Made by a program: the position numbers and the translations under genes. This document shows, piece by piece, positions 27,683 to 35,866 of a DNA stretch of 64,000 nt. Source of the DNA: Rhizobium sp. LC145 (lineage in GTDB: Bacteria > Pseudomonadota > Alphaproteobacteria > Rhizobiales > Rhizobiaceae); contig NZ_LBHV01000001.1 in assembly GCF_001005825.1 (NCBI RefSeq), positions 186,001 through 250,000 of the forward strand, written 5' to 3'. The notes below the pieces were generated by a model. It made no database searches. It saw nothing but the letters and a program-made list of their open reading frames with translations, and was not told the origin of the DNA. How positions within the stretch are numbered: the stretch's first letter is position 1; each line of letters starts with the position of its first letter.

Positions 27683-28771
27683 TCAGCCCCTCGCCTCCGC
27701 CGGCTTGGCTCCAGCGAATATCAGCCTGATGCGATAGTGGATGAGCGTATCGCAGGAGAGCACAAAGAAGAGCAGCAATCCCTGGAAGACGCGCGCCACC
27801 TTGTCGGAAATGCCGATGGATAGCTGCGCCGCCTCGCCTCCGAGATAGGTGAGCGCCAGCACCAGGCCGGCGGCGATGATGCCGAGCGGGTTCAGGCGGC
27901 CGAGAAAGGCGACGATGATGGCGGTGAAACCGTAGCCCGGCGAGATGATCGGCTGCAGATGGCCTATCGAACCGGAGACTTCCGAAATCCCGGCCAGGCC
28001 GGCGAGCGCGCCCGACAGCAGCATGGAAAACCAGACCATCCGCCTGGCCGAGAAGCCGGCGAAACGCCCTGCCCGCTCCGACTGGCCGAGCACCGAGACC
28101 TCGAAGCCCTTCAGCATGAAGCGCATCATGAACCAGACGGCAATCGCCGCGACGATCGCGAAAATAAATGCCCAATGCGCCCGGCCGGAGGCAAGGATTT
28201 CCGGAAGCACCGCCTCGGTGACGAAGGCCTTGGTCTGCGGGAAGTTGTAGCCTTGCGGATCGCGCCAAGGCCCGCGCGTCAGCCAATCCAGATAGAGCTG
28301 GGCGATATAGACGAGCATCAGGCTCGTCAGAATTTCATTTGTGTTGAAGCGCGTCTTGAGAAGGGCCGGAATGCCGGCGTAGAGAGCGCCGCCGATCATG
28401 CCCATGACGAGCATCAGCGGAAGGATCATCGGCGAATGCCATTCGGGGTTCATGACCGGCAGGATCGAGCCGGCAATGGCGCCCATGGTGAACTGGCCCT
28501 CGGCGCCGATATTCCAGTTGTTCGAGCGAAAGCAGACCGAAAGGCCGACCGCGATGAGGATCAGCGGTGCAGCCTTGATCGCGAGTTCATGCAGCGACCA
28601 GACTTCCAGCAGCGACTCTACGAAGAAGCTGTAGAGCGCATCGATCGGGTCCTTGCCGAGCAGGCTGAACATGATCGCCCCGAACACCAGCGTCAACGCA
28701 AGCGCGAGCAGCGGCGAGAGGATCGAAAACAGGCCGGAGATGCGGGGGCGTTTCTCGAGCTCAATGCGCAT
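27683..28771 (-). CDS. ABC transporter permease (nucleoside type), first
   Basis: Inner-membrane permease of 362 residues of the BPD_transp_2 family. It has the long N-terminal extension typical of the YufP/NupB-like subunit (IMFSLLGKDPIDALYSFFVE). NNWNIGAEGQFTMGAIAG is a family hallmark, and the coupling loop is LGQSERAGRFAGFSARRMVWFSMLLSGALAGLAG. The ATG at 28771 overlaps the ATPase stop by 11 bases, a coupled start; the frame opens ten codons earlier, but MRIELEKRP is the likelier N terminus. Confidence 0.9.
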   Translation of the reverse strand: MRIELEKRPRISGLFSILSPLLALALTLVFGAIMFSLLGKDPIDALYSFFVESLLEVWSLHELAIKAAPLILIAVGLSVCFRSNNWNIGAEGQFTMGAIAGSILPVMNPEWHSPMILPLMLVMGMIGGALYAGIPALLKTRFNTNEILTSLMLVYIAQLYLDWLTRGPWRDPQGYNFPQTKAFVTEAVLPEILASGRAHWAFIFAIVAAIAVWFMMRFMLKGFEVSVLGQSERAGRFAGFSARRMVWFSMLLSGALAGLAGISEVSGSIGHLQPIISPGYGFTAIIVAFLGRLNPLGIIAAGLVLALTYLGGEAAQLSIGISDKVARVFQGLLLFFVLSCDTLIHYRIRLIFAGAKPAEARG

Positions 28772-30335
28772 CGGCGGCCTCCGGCATCGAATGACTTTCA
28801 TGAATGCCGCCCATCATGAGGCCGATGCGCTCCAGCGTCAGTGCCCCGGCCGCATGAGGCTTGGACAGCCTGCCTTCGGAGATGACGGCGATACTGGTCG
28901 CCACCTCGAAAATCTCATCGAGATCCTGGCTGATGACGACGACGGCGGAACCCGCCTTGGCGAGATCGATCAGGGCCTGACGGATATGACTTGCGGCACC
29001 GGCATCCACGCCCCAGGTCGGCTGGTTGACCACCAGAACCGCAGGCTGACGGTCGAGCTCGCGTCCGACGATGAATTTCTGCAGATTGCCGCCGGAAAGC
29101 GAGCCGGCCTGCGGGTCCTCGCCGCTTTTGCGAACATCCATGGCCTGACAGATGCGCCGTGTGGCGGAGCGGACAGCATCGTGACGGATGACCGACATGC
29201 CGCCGCCCGTCAGGAAAGCCCGTTTGTCCGACTGGCTGCGGGCAAGCAGCAGATTGTCGGAAAGCGGCATCGCGGCGACCGCCGCATGGCCATGCCGTTC
29301 CTCCGGCACGAAGCCCGCGCCCAGCAATCTGCGACCGTTGATGCCGAGCCGTCCGACCGGCTTGCCCCGTAGCCGGATCGCATTGTCGTCCGCCACCGGA
29401 TATTCGCCGGAAAGCGCATCGAAAAGCTCGCCCTGGCCGTTTCCGGCGACGCCCGCAATCGCCAGGATCTCGCCGGCGCGAACCTTCATGGAGATGTTCT
29501 TCAGCGATACGGCGAAAGGCGTCCGCGCAGCGACGGAAAGACTATCCATCTCGATCTGCACGTCGCCCAGCTTCGCCGTCTCGTCGCGATGCACCTCCGC
29601 CACGTCGGAGCCGACCATCATGCGGGCTAGCGAGGCCGGCGTCTCCTTCTTCGGATCGCAGGCTCCCCTTACCTTGCCGTGGCGCAGGACGGTGGCGCGG
29701 TCGCAGATGCGGCGCACCTCCTCCAGCCTGTGGCTGATATAGAGGACCGAGCGCCCCTCATCCTTGAGCTTGAACAGCGTTTCGAACAACCTGTCGGCTT
29801 CCTGCGGCGTCAGCACCGAAGTCGGCTCGTCCAAGATGATGAGGCTCGGATTCTGTAGAAGCGCCCGCACGATCTCGATGCGCTGGCGCTCTCCGACGGA
29901 AAGGTCGGCCACATGCGCCTTTGGATCGAGCGGCAGGCCGTAAGCCTTGGAAAGGGAGGCCGCCTCGTCGGAAATCCTCGAAAGCGATATCTTTGGATCG
30001 AGCGACAGCGCGATATTTTCGGCGACTGTCAGCGCCTCGAATAGTGAGAAATGTTGGAACACCATGCCGATGCCGCGGCGGCGCGCCTCGCCCGGGGAAC
30101 GGATCGTGACGGGGGCGCCGTTCCAGAGGATCTGGCCGGCTGTCGGCTCGAGCACGCCGAACAGCATCTTCACGAGAGTGGATTTGCCGGCGCCGTTTTC
30201 CCCGAGCAGAGCGTGAATTTCACCGGCCGCAACATCCAGTTCTATCGCGTCGCAAGCGGCAAAATTGCCGAAAAGCTTGGTCAATCCCCGCACCGATAAG
30301 AGCGGAACTGCCGCCGGACCTTCGGATACAGTCAC
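28761..30335 (-). CDS. ABC transporter ATP-binding protein, two ABC domains (nucleoside type)
   Basis: The 524-residue energising subunit has two fused ABC cassettes, as in ribose/nucleoside importers. Cassette 1 has Walker A LLGENGAGKSTLVKMLFG, signature LSVGERQRIEIVRAL and Walker B LIILDEPTSVL. Cassette 2 is degenerate at Walker A (IAGVAGNGQGELFDALSG) but keeps the signature LSGGNLQKFIVGREL and Walker B-like AVLVVNQPTWGVD. This asymmetry is normal for the family. GTG start with GAGGGGG upstream. It lies 162 bases downstream of pcs; whether pcs is cotranscribed is unclear. Confidence 0.92.
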   Translation of the reverse strand: MTVSEGPAAVPLLSVRGLTKLFGNFAACDAIELDVAAGEIHALLGENGAGKSTLVKMLFGVLEPTAGQILWNGAPVTIRSPGEARRRGIGMVFQHFSLFEALTVAENIALSLDPKISLSRISDEAASLSKAYGLPLDPKAHVADLSVGERQRIEIVRALLQNPSLIILDEPTSVLTPQEADRLFETLFKLKDEGRSVLYISHRLEEVRRICDRATVLRHGKVRGACDPKKETPASLARMMVGSDVAEVHRDETAKLGDVQIEMDSLSVAARTPFAVSLKNISMKVRAGEILAIAGVAGNGQGELFDALSGEYPVADDNAIRLRGKPVGRLGINGRRLLGAGFVPEERHGHAAVAAMPLSDNLLLARSQSDKRAFLTGGGMSVIRHDAVRSATRRICQAMDVRKSGEDPQAGSLSGGNLQKFIVGRELDRQPAVLVVNQPTWGVDAGAASHIRQALIDLAKAGSAVVVISQDLDEIFEVATSIAVISEGRLSKPHAAGALTLERIGLMMGGIHESHSMPEAADAH

Positions 30336-30497
30336 TGAACCCCCTCGTTCGCTTCGTTCCCGCCTTCTTCGAGGCTTTGGTCGATACGAAGCGCATTGTT
30401 TTGAACGCCGCCCGGCCCTTCAATCCGGACGTTTCATTGATAACGTTTTTGTTGCTACGCACAACTCTAAAGAAAGACTTCCCGGAGAAACGTTCGA

Positions 30498-31226
30498 TTA
30501 TCCACCGAGCTTGGGGAAGAGCTGCAGCACCGCGCCGATGCAGTAGAGGTAGATACCCGTCACGACGACGCCGAGAACCAGCCAGGACGGCGAGTCGAAG
30601 TGCAGAAGCAGCGAATAGCCGCCCATGGCGCACCACAGGAGAAAGATGCCGAGGTTCAATATTCTCAACCGCTTGACCCGAACCGGGTGCAGGAAATTGA
30701 TCGGCAGGAAGGTGAGCACGACGGATATGGAAACCACGACCATTGCCGTGACCGCGCTCGCCTGGATCACGAAGAGGGTGAAGACAACCATGTTCCAGAC
30801 GACCGGAAAGCCGGAAAAGAAGTATTCGTCCGTCTTCATGCCCGTGTCGGCGTAGTAGATCGCGCTCGACACCACGATCATCCCGGCCGCGACGAATGAC
30901 CAGGGCTCGCCGATCATGCCGCTCTGATAGAGCGCGAAGGCCGGCAGCAGCACATAGGTGACGTAGTCGATGATGTTGTCGAGCGTATCGCCGGACCAGT
31001 TCGGCAGAACCTCCTTGACCCGCACCTTGCGGGCGATCGGTCCGTCGATCCCATCGACGAGCAGCGCCAGTCCCAGCCACCAGAACATGTCCACGAAACG
31101 CCGCTCGGCCGCAGCAACCACGCCGAGGAAAGCGAGGAACGACCCCGACGCGGTCAGCAGATGGACGCTGAAGGCCCGAATTTCGGCATAGGGCACATTC
31201 CGGTAATTGAAGATTCGTCTGATCAC
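30498..31226 (-). CDS. pcs: Phosphatidylcholine synthase
   Basis: Condenses choline with CDP-diacylglycerol to make phosphatidylcholine in the inner membrane, a pathway known from rhizobia and some host-associated bacteria. The 242-residue protein has about eight membrane helices and the CDP-alcohol phosphotransferase signature in its Pcs form, D61-G62-x2-A65-R66-x12-G79-x3-D83-x3-D87. The 12-residue spacing, longer than in other family members, identifies Pcs. It indicates that the organism can use external choline to build membrane PC. The neighbouring nucleoside transporter has no obvious link. Confidence 0.95.
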   Translation of the reverse strand: MIRRIFNYRNVPYAEIRAFSVHLLTASGSFLAFLGVVAAAERRFVDMFWWLGLALLVDGIDGPIARKVRVKEVLPNWSGDTLDNIIDYVTYVLLPAFALYQSGMIGEPWSFVAAGMIVVSSAIYYADTGMKTDEYFFSGFPVVWNMVVFTLFVIQASAVTAMVVVSISVVLTFLPINFLHPVRVKRLRILNLGIFLLWCAMGGYSLLLHFDSPSWLVLGVVVTGIYLYCIGAVLQLFPKLGG

Positions 31227-31437
31227 GCGTCAGCCCCGCCTTTCCTCGATTGTTCGAGGTATGCGGCCAATCAGGGCGCTTTGCAACGGTCAGCACCCGC
31301 AACGTTCGGTTCCACCACAGCAAATTGGCGGTTTTTCCACGGCGTGCCGACTTGTCCCATGGATATGGCGGGCGTCAGGCTCTAGATAGCGGTCAAGCGA
31401 ATCCCCATCGCGTAGGTCGCGCGAAGGGTCGAACGGG

Positions 31438-32649
31438 ATGAAGGATATGCAGGATTTCGAGATCACGGTCGTGGGCGGAGGACTTGCCGGTTTGATAGCT
31501 GCGCTGGCGCTCGCCCGCGGCGGACGCAAGGTCGCCTTGATCGCGCCGGCTGCGGAAAAAGCCGACGAACGCACCACCGCGCTGATGGACCAGTCGATCC
31601 GTCTGCTCGAACGGCTCGGCCTCTGGGACAGAATAGCGCCGCTCGCCGCCCCCCTCTCCGTCATGCAGATCATCGACGCCACGAACCGTCTATTGCGCGC
31701 GCCGACGGCTCAGTTCCGCGCCGCCGACGTCGAGCTCTACGCCTTCGGCTACAACATCCCCAACCGTGTCCTCCTGGAGACGCTCCAGGCAGGGGTAGCC
31801 GCGGAGGCGAACACCCCCCGCCTCGACGAAAGCGTCGTCGTGCTCGACCATTCCCCCGAGCGCGTGACGCTGACGCTTGCCGGCGGCGAGACGATTGCAG
31901 CCGCATTCGTGATCGGAGCGGATGGGCGCAATTCCAAAGTCAGGGAAAGCGCCGGGATTGGCGCACGCCGCTGGTCCTATCGCCAGTCCGCTGTCGTGCT
32001 GAACTTCTCCCACACGCTGCCGCACGGTAATGTCTCGACGGAATTTCACACCGAGACCGGTCCTTTCACGCAAGTGCCGCTTCCGGGCCTGCGCTCCAGT
32101 CTCGTCTGGGTCGTGAAGCCGGAGGAAGCCGAGCGGCTGATGGCTTTGCCGATCGAGGAGTTGTCCCGGGAGGTCGAGGCTCGCATGCAGTCGATGCTCG
32201 GCAAGGTTACCGTGGAACCCGGTGCCCAGACCTGGCCGCTATCGAGCCTGATGGCCGACCGTTTCGGCAAGGACCGCATCGCGCTGGTCGGCGAGGCCGC
32301 GCACGCCTTTCCGCCGATCGGTGCGCAGGGCCTCAATCTTTCGCTGCGCGACGTGATCACGCTTTCGGAACTGCTTACCGCCGCCGCGGATCGGCCGATC
32401 CCCGCCGATGCGGGCAACCGTTTCAACCGCCGCCGCCGGGCGGACATCATGAGCCGCACATTCGGCGTGGATCTCCTCAACCGGTCGCTGCTCAGCGATT
32501 TCTTGCCCACGCAGATGGTGCGCGCCGCCGGCCTTCACATCCTCAACAGCGCGCCGCCCTTCCGCAATCTCTTGATGCGCGAGGGGCTCGAACCCGGCGG
32601 GGGCTTTCGAGCCATCTTCGAAACTTTACGGAAAGAGGTCCGGCGGTAA
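31438..32649 (+). CDS. UbiH/UbiF/COQ6-family FAD-dependent hydroxylase
   Basis: The 403-residue flavin monooxygenase has a Rossmann FAD motif VVGGGLAGLI at 11-20, the central DG motif VIGADGRNSKVRESAG and the second FAD motif VGEAAHAFPPIGAQGLNLSLRD. These are diagnostic of the ubiquinone-hydroxylase family. Alphaproteobacteria use different UbiH-like members (including UbiL) for different ring positions, so the position is not assignable here. Its last 24 bases overlap the 3' end of the convergent AEC gene. The start has two in-frame ATGs (31438 and 31447); the first is kept. Confidence 0.88.
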   Translation: MKDMQDFEITVVGGGLAGLIAALALARGGRKVALIAPAAEKADERTTALMDQSIRLLERLGLWDRIAPLAAPLSVMQIIDATNRLLRAPTAQFRAADVELYAFGYNIPNRVLLETLQAGVAAEANTPRLDESVVVLDHSPERVTLTLAGGETIAAAFVIGADGRNSKVRESAGIGARRWSYRQSAVVLNFSHTLPHGNVSTEFHTETGPFTQVPLPGLRSSLVWVVKPEEAERLMALPIEELSREVEARMQSMLGKVTVEPGAQTWPLSSLMADRFGKDRIALVGEAAHAFPPIGAQGLNLSLRDVITLSELLTAAADRPIPADAGNRFNRRRRADIMSRTFGVDLLNRSLLSDFLPTQMVRAAGLHILNSAPPFRNLLMREGLEPGGGFRAIFETLRKEVRR

Positions 32650-33585
32650 GAAACCGCTGGTGATCAGATAAAGCAGGACGGGTAGCGTCAGGACCGAAAG
32701 CGCCGTCGTGATCAGCACGGTCGCCGAGGCCCGCTCCTGCCATACGCCATATTGCTGGCTGATGACGAAGACATTGGTGGCCGTGGGCAGACCCGCGAGC
32801 AGCACGGCCGAATAGACCCATACAGGATCGAAATCTCCTGCCGCCGACAGGACCACATAGACGGTGGTAGGCAGGAGAACGAGTTTCACGAGCGAAAGAT
32901 AACCGATCTCCACCGGCACCCGCTTCAAGGGCCGAAGAGCCAGCGTGACGCCCATGGCAAAGAGCGCGCATGGCGCGGCGGCCTGAGCGAGATAATCCAC
33001 CAGCCGCTGGAATGCGAGCGGCGGCTCGAGGCCGGAAGCCGCCACGAGAAAACCCAGCGCCGTGGAAAGAATGAACGGGTGAAGCGCCACTTTCCGCACC
33101 ACCTCGAAGCCCACCTGCGCGGGTGGACGCTTGTCGCCGCCGGCAACCGCCATCATCGCCGGGGCGACGATGAAGTGCATGGCGTTCTCGAAGCAGACGA
33201 TCAGCGCGACCGGAACGGCCGCCCCCTCTCCGAAGGCGAGCAGCGCCAGCCCCGGGCCCATATAGCCGATATTGCCATAGGCGCCGGCAAAGGCCTGGAT
33301 GGTGGAATCACCGAAGGAATTGCGCCGCAACCAGGCAATCAGGAATAGGGCGGCATAGACGAGATAGGTCGCCGCGATATCCGTGGCGATGAAATCGATC
33401 CGCGCCAGGTCCTCGATCGGGGTTCGCGAGACAAGCTTGAAGAACAGCGCCGGCAGGGCCGCATAGATGATGAACGTGTTCATCCAGCCGAGCGCCTCGG
33501 CAGGCTGCCTGGTGATCCTGGCTGCGAGATAGCCGATGAGGATCAGCCCGAAGAAGGGCAGCAGGAGGGCTATGATAGCGGCCAT
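32626..33585 (-). CDS. AEC-family (auxin efflux carrier type) transporter
   Basis: Inner-membrane protein of 319 residues with about ten helices, two inverted five-helix halves and family stretches such as LPFFGLILIGYLAARIT, FAGAYGNIGYMGPGLAL and LLAGLPTATNVFVISQQYG. Bacterial members often carry malate, malonate or other small organic acids; substrate unknown here. The stop lies inside the convergent hydroxylase gene (24-base overlap). It is 46 bases from ccdA on the same strand. Confidence 0.88.
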   Translation of the reverse strand: MAAIIALLLPFFGLILIGYLAARITRQPAEALGWMNTFIIYAALPALFFKLVSRTPIEDLARIDFIATDIAATYLVYAALFLIAWLRRNSFGDSTIQAFAGAYGNIGYMGPGLALLAFGEGAAVPVALIVCFENAMHFIVAPAMMAVAGGDKRPPAQVGFEVVRKVALHPFILSTALGFLVAASGLEPPLAFQRLVDYLAQAAAPCALFAMGVTLALRPLKRVPVEIGYLSLVKLVLLPTTVYVVLSAAGDFDPVWVYSAVLLAGLPTATNVFVISQQYGVWQERASATVLITTALSVLTLPVLLYLITSGFLPPDLFP

Positions 33586-33631
33586 CGGTTCCTTCCGTGA
33601 GGATCACGGGGTGTGTTCGGAAGAACTTCCG

Positions 33632-34381
33632 TTAGCCGATTTGCATCAGGATTGGAAAGGTCTGCTGGAACCAGATCGCGACGGAACTGACGAAACCGAA
33701 GATGAAAGCGAGACCGGTCAATATCAGGAAGACACCCATGATCTTTTCCACCGTTCCGAGATGGTGGCGGAAACGGGTGAGGAAACGCATGAACGCACCG
33801 GAAAAACCCGCGGCGATCCAGAACGGTACCGCGAGGCCGAGGGAATAGATGGCGAGCAGCGTCGCCCCCTCGCCCACCGTGTCGCGGGAGGCCGCCACGC
33901 CGAGGATCGCTCCGAGCACCGGGCCGATGCAGGGCGTCCAGCCGAAAGCGAAGGCAAGCCCCATGAGATAGGCGCCGGACAGGCTCGCCGGCCTGCCCGA
34001 ACCCTGGAACCGCGCCTCGCGGGCCAGAAGACCGATTCGGAAGACCCCGAGGAAATTGAGGCCCATGATGATGATGATGACGCCGCCGATCTTCGACAAG
34101 AGATCGAGATGCTGGCGCAGGAGCACACCGATGGAAGACGCGCCGGCCCCGAGCGCGACGAAGACGGTGGCAAATCCGAGCGTGAAGAAAAGCGCCGAAG
34201 TCAGCACCGCGCGGCGTGTGGTGGCAGCAGCGACCTGCGTTTGACCGCCACGGAACTGATCGACCGAGATGCCCGCCATATAGCAGAGATAAGGCGGCAC
34301 GAGCGGCAGAACGCAGGGAGAAAGGAAGGACAGTGCGCCTGCCAGAAGCGCACTCAGCAGGGATATTTCGGCAATCGACAC
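33632..34381 (-). CDS. ccdA: Cytochrome c biogenesis protein CcdA (DsbD-like membrane domain)
   Basis: Passes electrons from cytoplasmic thioredoxin to periplasmic thiol proteins that keep apocytochrome c and other targets reduced. The 249-residue protein has six helices with the two redox cysteines in FLSPCVLPLVPPYL (Cys23) and FGWTPCIGPVLGA. The open frame extends 65 codons upstream without homology, past the sequence that carries the tRNA promoter. The GTG at 34381, with GGAG seven bases upstream, gives the standard N terminus SIAEISLLSALLAG. No thioredoxin-like partner is adjacent. Confidence 0.9.
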   Translation of the reverse strand: MSIAEISLLSALLAGALSFLSPCVLPLVPPYLCYMAGISVDQFRGGQTQVAAATTRRAVLTSALFFTLGFATVFVALGAGASSIGVLLRQHLDLLSKIGGVIIIIMGLNFLGVFRIGLLAREARFQGSGRPASLSGAYLMGLAFAFGWTPCIGPVLGAILGVAASRDTVGEGATLLAIYSLGLAVPFWIAAGFSGAFMRFLTRFRHHLGTVEKIMGVFLILTGLAFIFGFVSSVAIWFQQTFPILMQIG

Positions 34382-34515
34382 GTCTTGCTCCGAACGGCGA
34401 ACCTTCAAGGCTCCGATGCCCGCCCTCCTAAACAACGTAAGCGGCGAATGCCAATCACCTTTTCGCGCGAGCGGGCAAAAGCGGCAAGAAGCCGCATTTT
34501 TGCTGTTTTTCCGGG

Positions 34516-34544
34516 TTGACCGCAAAGGGCCGTCTGCATATGTT
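34516..34544 (+). promoter_or_regulatory. Sigma-70-type promoter of tRNA-Lys
   Basis: -35 TTGACC at 34516-34521, 17-base spacer, -10 TATGTT at 34539-34544. Start would be near 34551, about 33 bases before the mature tRNA. Confidence 0.6.
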
Positions 34545-34583
34545 CCGCGCACTTTCGGGGACGCGCCAAGGCGCACCCAGCGT

Positions 34584-34659
34584 GAGAGCGTAGCTCAGTT
34601 GGTAGAGCAACTGACTTTTAATCAGTAGGTCCAGGGTTCGAATCCCTGCGCTCTCACCA
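34584..34659 (+). tRNA. tRNA-Lys (anticodon TTT)
   Basis: A 76-base cloverleaf including encoded CCA. The acceptor stem GAGAGCG pairs with CGCTCTC at 34649-34655. The D arm is GCTC-AGTTGGTA-GAGC. The anticodon stem ACTGA/TCAGT carries loop CTTTTAA with anticodon TTT at 34617-34619. The T arm is CAGGG-TTCGAAT-CCCTG. Discriminator A at 34656. No integrase or duplicated 3' end is nearby, so it is not acting as an attachment site in this window. Confidence 0.97.
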
Positions 34660-34710
34660 TTTTTCCGAACTTTATTTCCGCGCCGAAACGGTTGTGCAAC
34701 TGCAACGTCC

Positions 34711-34968
34711 TTATCCACCAGGCGTCGACGGATTGATGGGAGGCGTCGATGGTCCGGCCGGAGCCGGCTCGTTCGGGTCCGGAGGCGATGTCGTGGTCGA
34801 TTGACGGGTCGAATCGCGTCCCTCGTCGCCGACTTGCGCCCATATCACCACCCCCGCGAGCGCAATCAGGATGACGGCTATCCAGGCGCCCCACCTGGAG
34901 CGGCGGCGGAGCTCCGGTCCCGCATCGCTATCGTATCTGGTCCGATCCGGATCGTGGCTCACATTCAT
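34711..34968 (-). CDS. Small single-span membrane protein, 85 residues, Pro/Thr/Ser-rich tail
   Basis: Begins MNVSHDPDRTRYDSDAGPEL, then a basic patch RRRSRWG and a helix of about 18 residues (AWIAVILIALAGVVIWAQ), followed by an extended Thr/Ser/Pro tail (STTTSPPDPNEPAPAGPS) ending PGG. The topology is probably N-in with the tail in the periplasm. AGGAG lies five bases before the ATG, within a threefold repeat of SD-like units. I recognise no family. It is divergent from the 51-residue ORF 107 bases away. Confidence 0.6.
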   Translation of the reverse strand: MNVSHDPDRTRYDSDAGPELRRRSRWGAWIAVILIALAGVVIWAQVGDEGRDSTRQSTTTSPPDPNEPAPAGPSTPPINPSTPGG

Positions 34969-35011
34969 CTCCTATCTGGCACCTCCTATCTCAGGCACCT
35001 CCCATCTGGGG
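34969..35011. repeat. Three tandem imperfect repeats containing Shine-Dalgarno cores
   Basis: On the minus strand, immediately before the 85-residue ORF, three units of 14-16 bases occur: CCAGATGGGAGGTG, CCTGAGATAGGAGGTG and CCAGATAGGAGATG. Each carries GGAG or AGGAGG. Only the last is at proper distance from the ATG. Confidence 0.6.
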
Positions 35012-35074
35012 CGAACCGTTCAAGGGATCGCATGTTCCGAGGGAACCTCGAAGCGCCGGCGCGGTTCTTCGGTC

Positions 35075-35230
35075 ATGGACGAGCGAGAAAAGCAATTGAA
35101 GGACACCGATCGGACGGCCGGCTTCAACATGATGAAGTTCGTCGCGATCATTTTCGTGATCGCACTGGCGATCGCCGCGATCTGGTTTTTCGTTCTGACG
35201 CCGGCCGATCCCAATGCCGTATCGGGCTGA
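35075..35230 (+). CDS. Small single-span membrane protein, 51 residues
   Basis: Starts MDEREKQLKDTDRTAGFNMM, then a hydrophobic segment KFVAIIFVIALAIAAIWFFV and a short tail LTPADPNAVSG. Third codon positions are strongly G/C, as in the surrounding genes, which supports coding. The Shine-Dalgarno sequence is weak. A longer frame exists upstream, but its residues look unrelated and cross the divergent intergenic region. It heads a run of three tiny same-strand membrane ORFs. Function unknown. Confidence 0.5.
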   Translation: MDEREKQLKDTDRTAGFNMMKFVAIIFVIALAIAAIWFFVLTPADPNAVSG

Positions 35231-35243
35231 CAAGGTTAGAGAC

Positions 35244-35342
35244 ATGTTTGAAGGAAACATTCCGCTCATAGCCATGGCGGGAGTTGTCGTTTTGCTTTGC
35301 GGGGCCATCGGCTATTGGACCCTGCGTTCAAGGGACAAATGA
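35244..35342 (+). CDS. Very small single-span membrane protein, 32 residues
   Basis: Encodes MFEGNIPLIAMAGVVVLLCG followed by AIGYWTLRSRDK: one helix with a positively charged C-terminal end (RSRDK), compatible with an N-out, C-in span. AAGG lies about ten bases before the ATG. It starts 13 bases after the 51-residue ORF, and its TGA overlaps an ATG (35339) in the frame of the next ORF. Too short for standard gene finders. Coding is plausible but unproven. Confidence 0.4.
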   Translation: MFEGNIPLIAMAGVVVLLCGAIGYWTLRSRDK

Positions 35343-35410
35343 CACCCAATCTCTGGAACAGGAACCCCGGAGCACTCCGCCGCGTTTTGGATCGCAAGGG
35401 AGTATTCGTC

Positions 35411-35593
35411 ATGGGCACGAAGAACGGATTTCTCACCCTGGCTATCGCCTTCGCCGCAGGTTTCGTCATTGCGCTCGCCTTGTTGCGGGCTCCGGGACCC
35501 GTCACGACCGAGAAGACGGATCGGCTTGCAGGCTCCTCCGTCGAAACGGCGTTCCTGCCGGAGCGATTCGGCGTACCGCCGCGCAATCCGTGA
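35411..35593 (+). CDS. Small single-span membrane protein, 60 residues
   Basis: Starts MGTKNGFLTLAIAFAAGFVI, continuing the helix through ALALLR, then a hydrophilic tail of about 34 residues rich in Thr, Glu and Pro ending PPRNP. AAGGGAG is nine bases upstream of this ATG. An alternative start at 35339 overlaps the previous stop as ATGA and would add 24 residues (MTPNLWNRNPGALRR...). It could be a signal-anchored or exported small protein. No family recognised. Confidence 0.5.
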   Translation: MGTKNGFLTLAIAFAAGFVIALALLRAPGPVTTEKTDRLAGSSVETAFLPERFGVPPRNP

Positions 35594-35688
35594 AGACCGA
35601 GCGAGCGTTACACCTGAACAAGGTAGGTTGAGGACGCATATATTTTGGTGAAATGGCACGTCAAACGGCAAAGAGATGCCAGGAGAAG

Positions 35689-35719
35689 CTCGAATGGATG
35701 GGCTAGGAGCCCATTCGAG
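35689..35719. other. Strong hairpin in the gap between the small ORFs and the PAS gene
   Basis: CTCGAAT-GGAT-GGGCT pairs with AGCCC-ATTCGAG around the loop AGG. No T tract follows on either strand within a few bases. It could be a processing hairpin or part of an unannotated RNA in the 272-base gap 35594-35866, where I see no other feature. Confidence 0.4.
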
Positions 35720-35866
35720 AGTTTCGACGCCGCAGGTCGAAGCCGTTTGCGTGTCCGAAGGATGTGGGCGCTCCGGCGATCTACTTCGTTGAAAAGCCTC
35801 GCCGATGCCAAACATCGGCTGCGTTTTTCGCCTCGTATCTCATCCGGATCGCCTCACACCATTTCG

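Noticed and set aside
34584..34659. tRNA-Lys as a genomic-island attachment site
   Set aside because: No integrase, no duplicated tRNA 3' end nearby, and neighbouring composition is unchanged.
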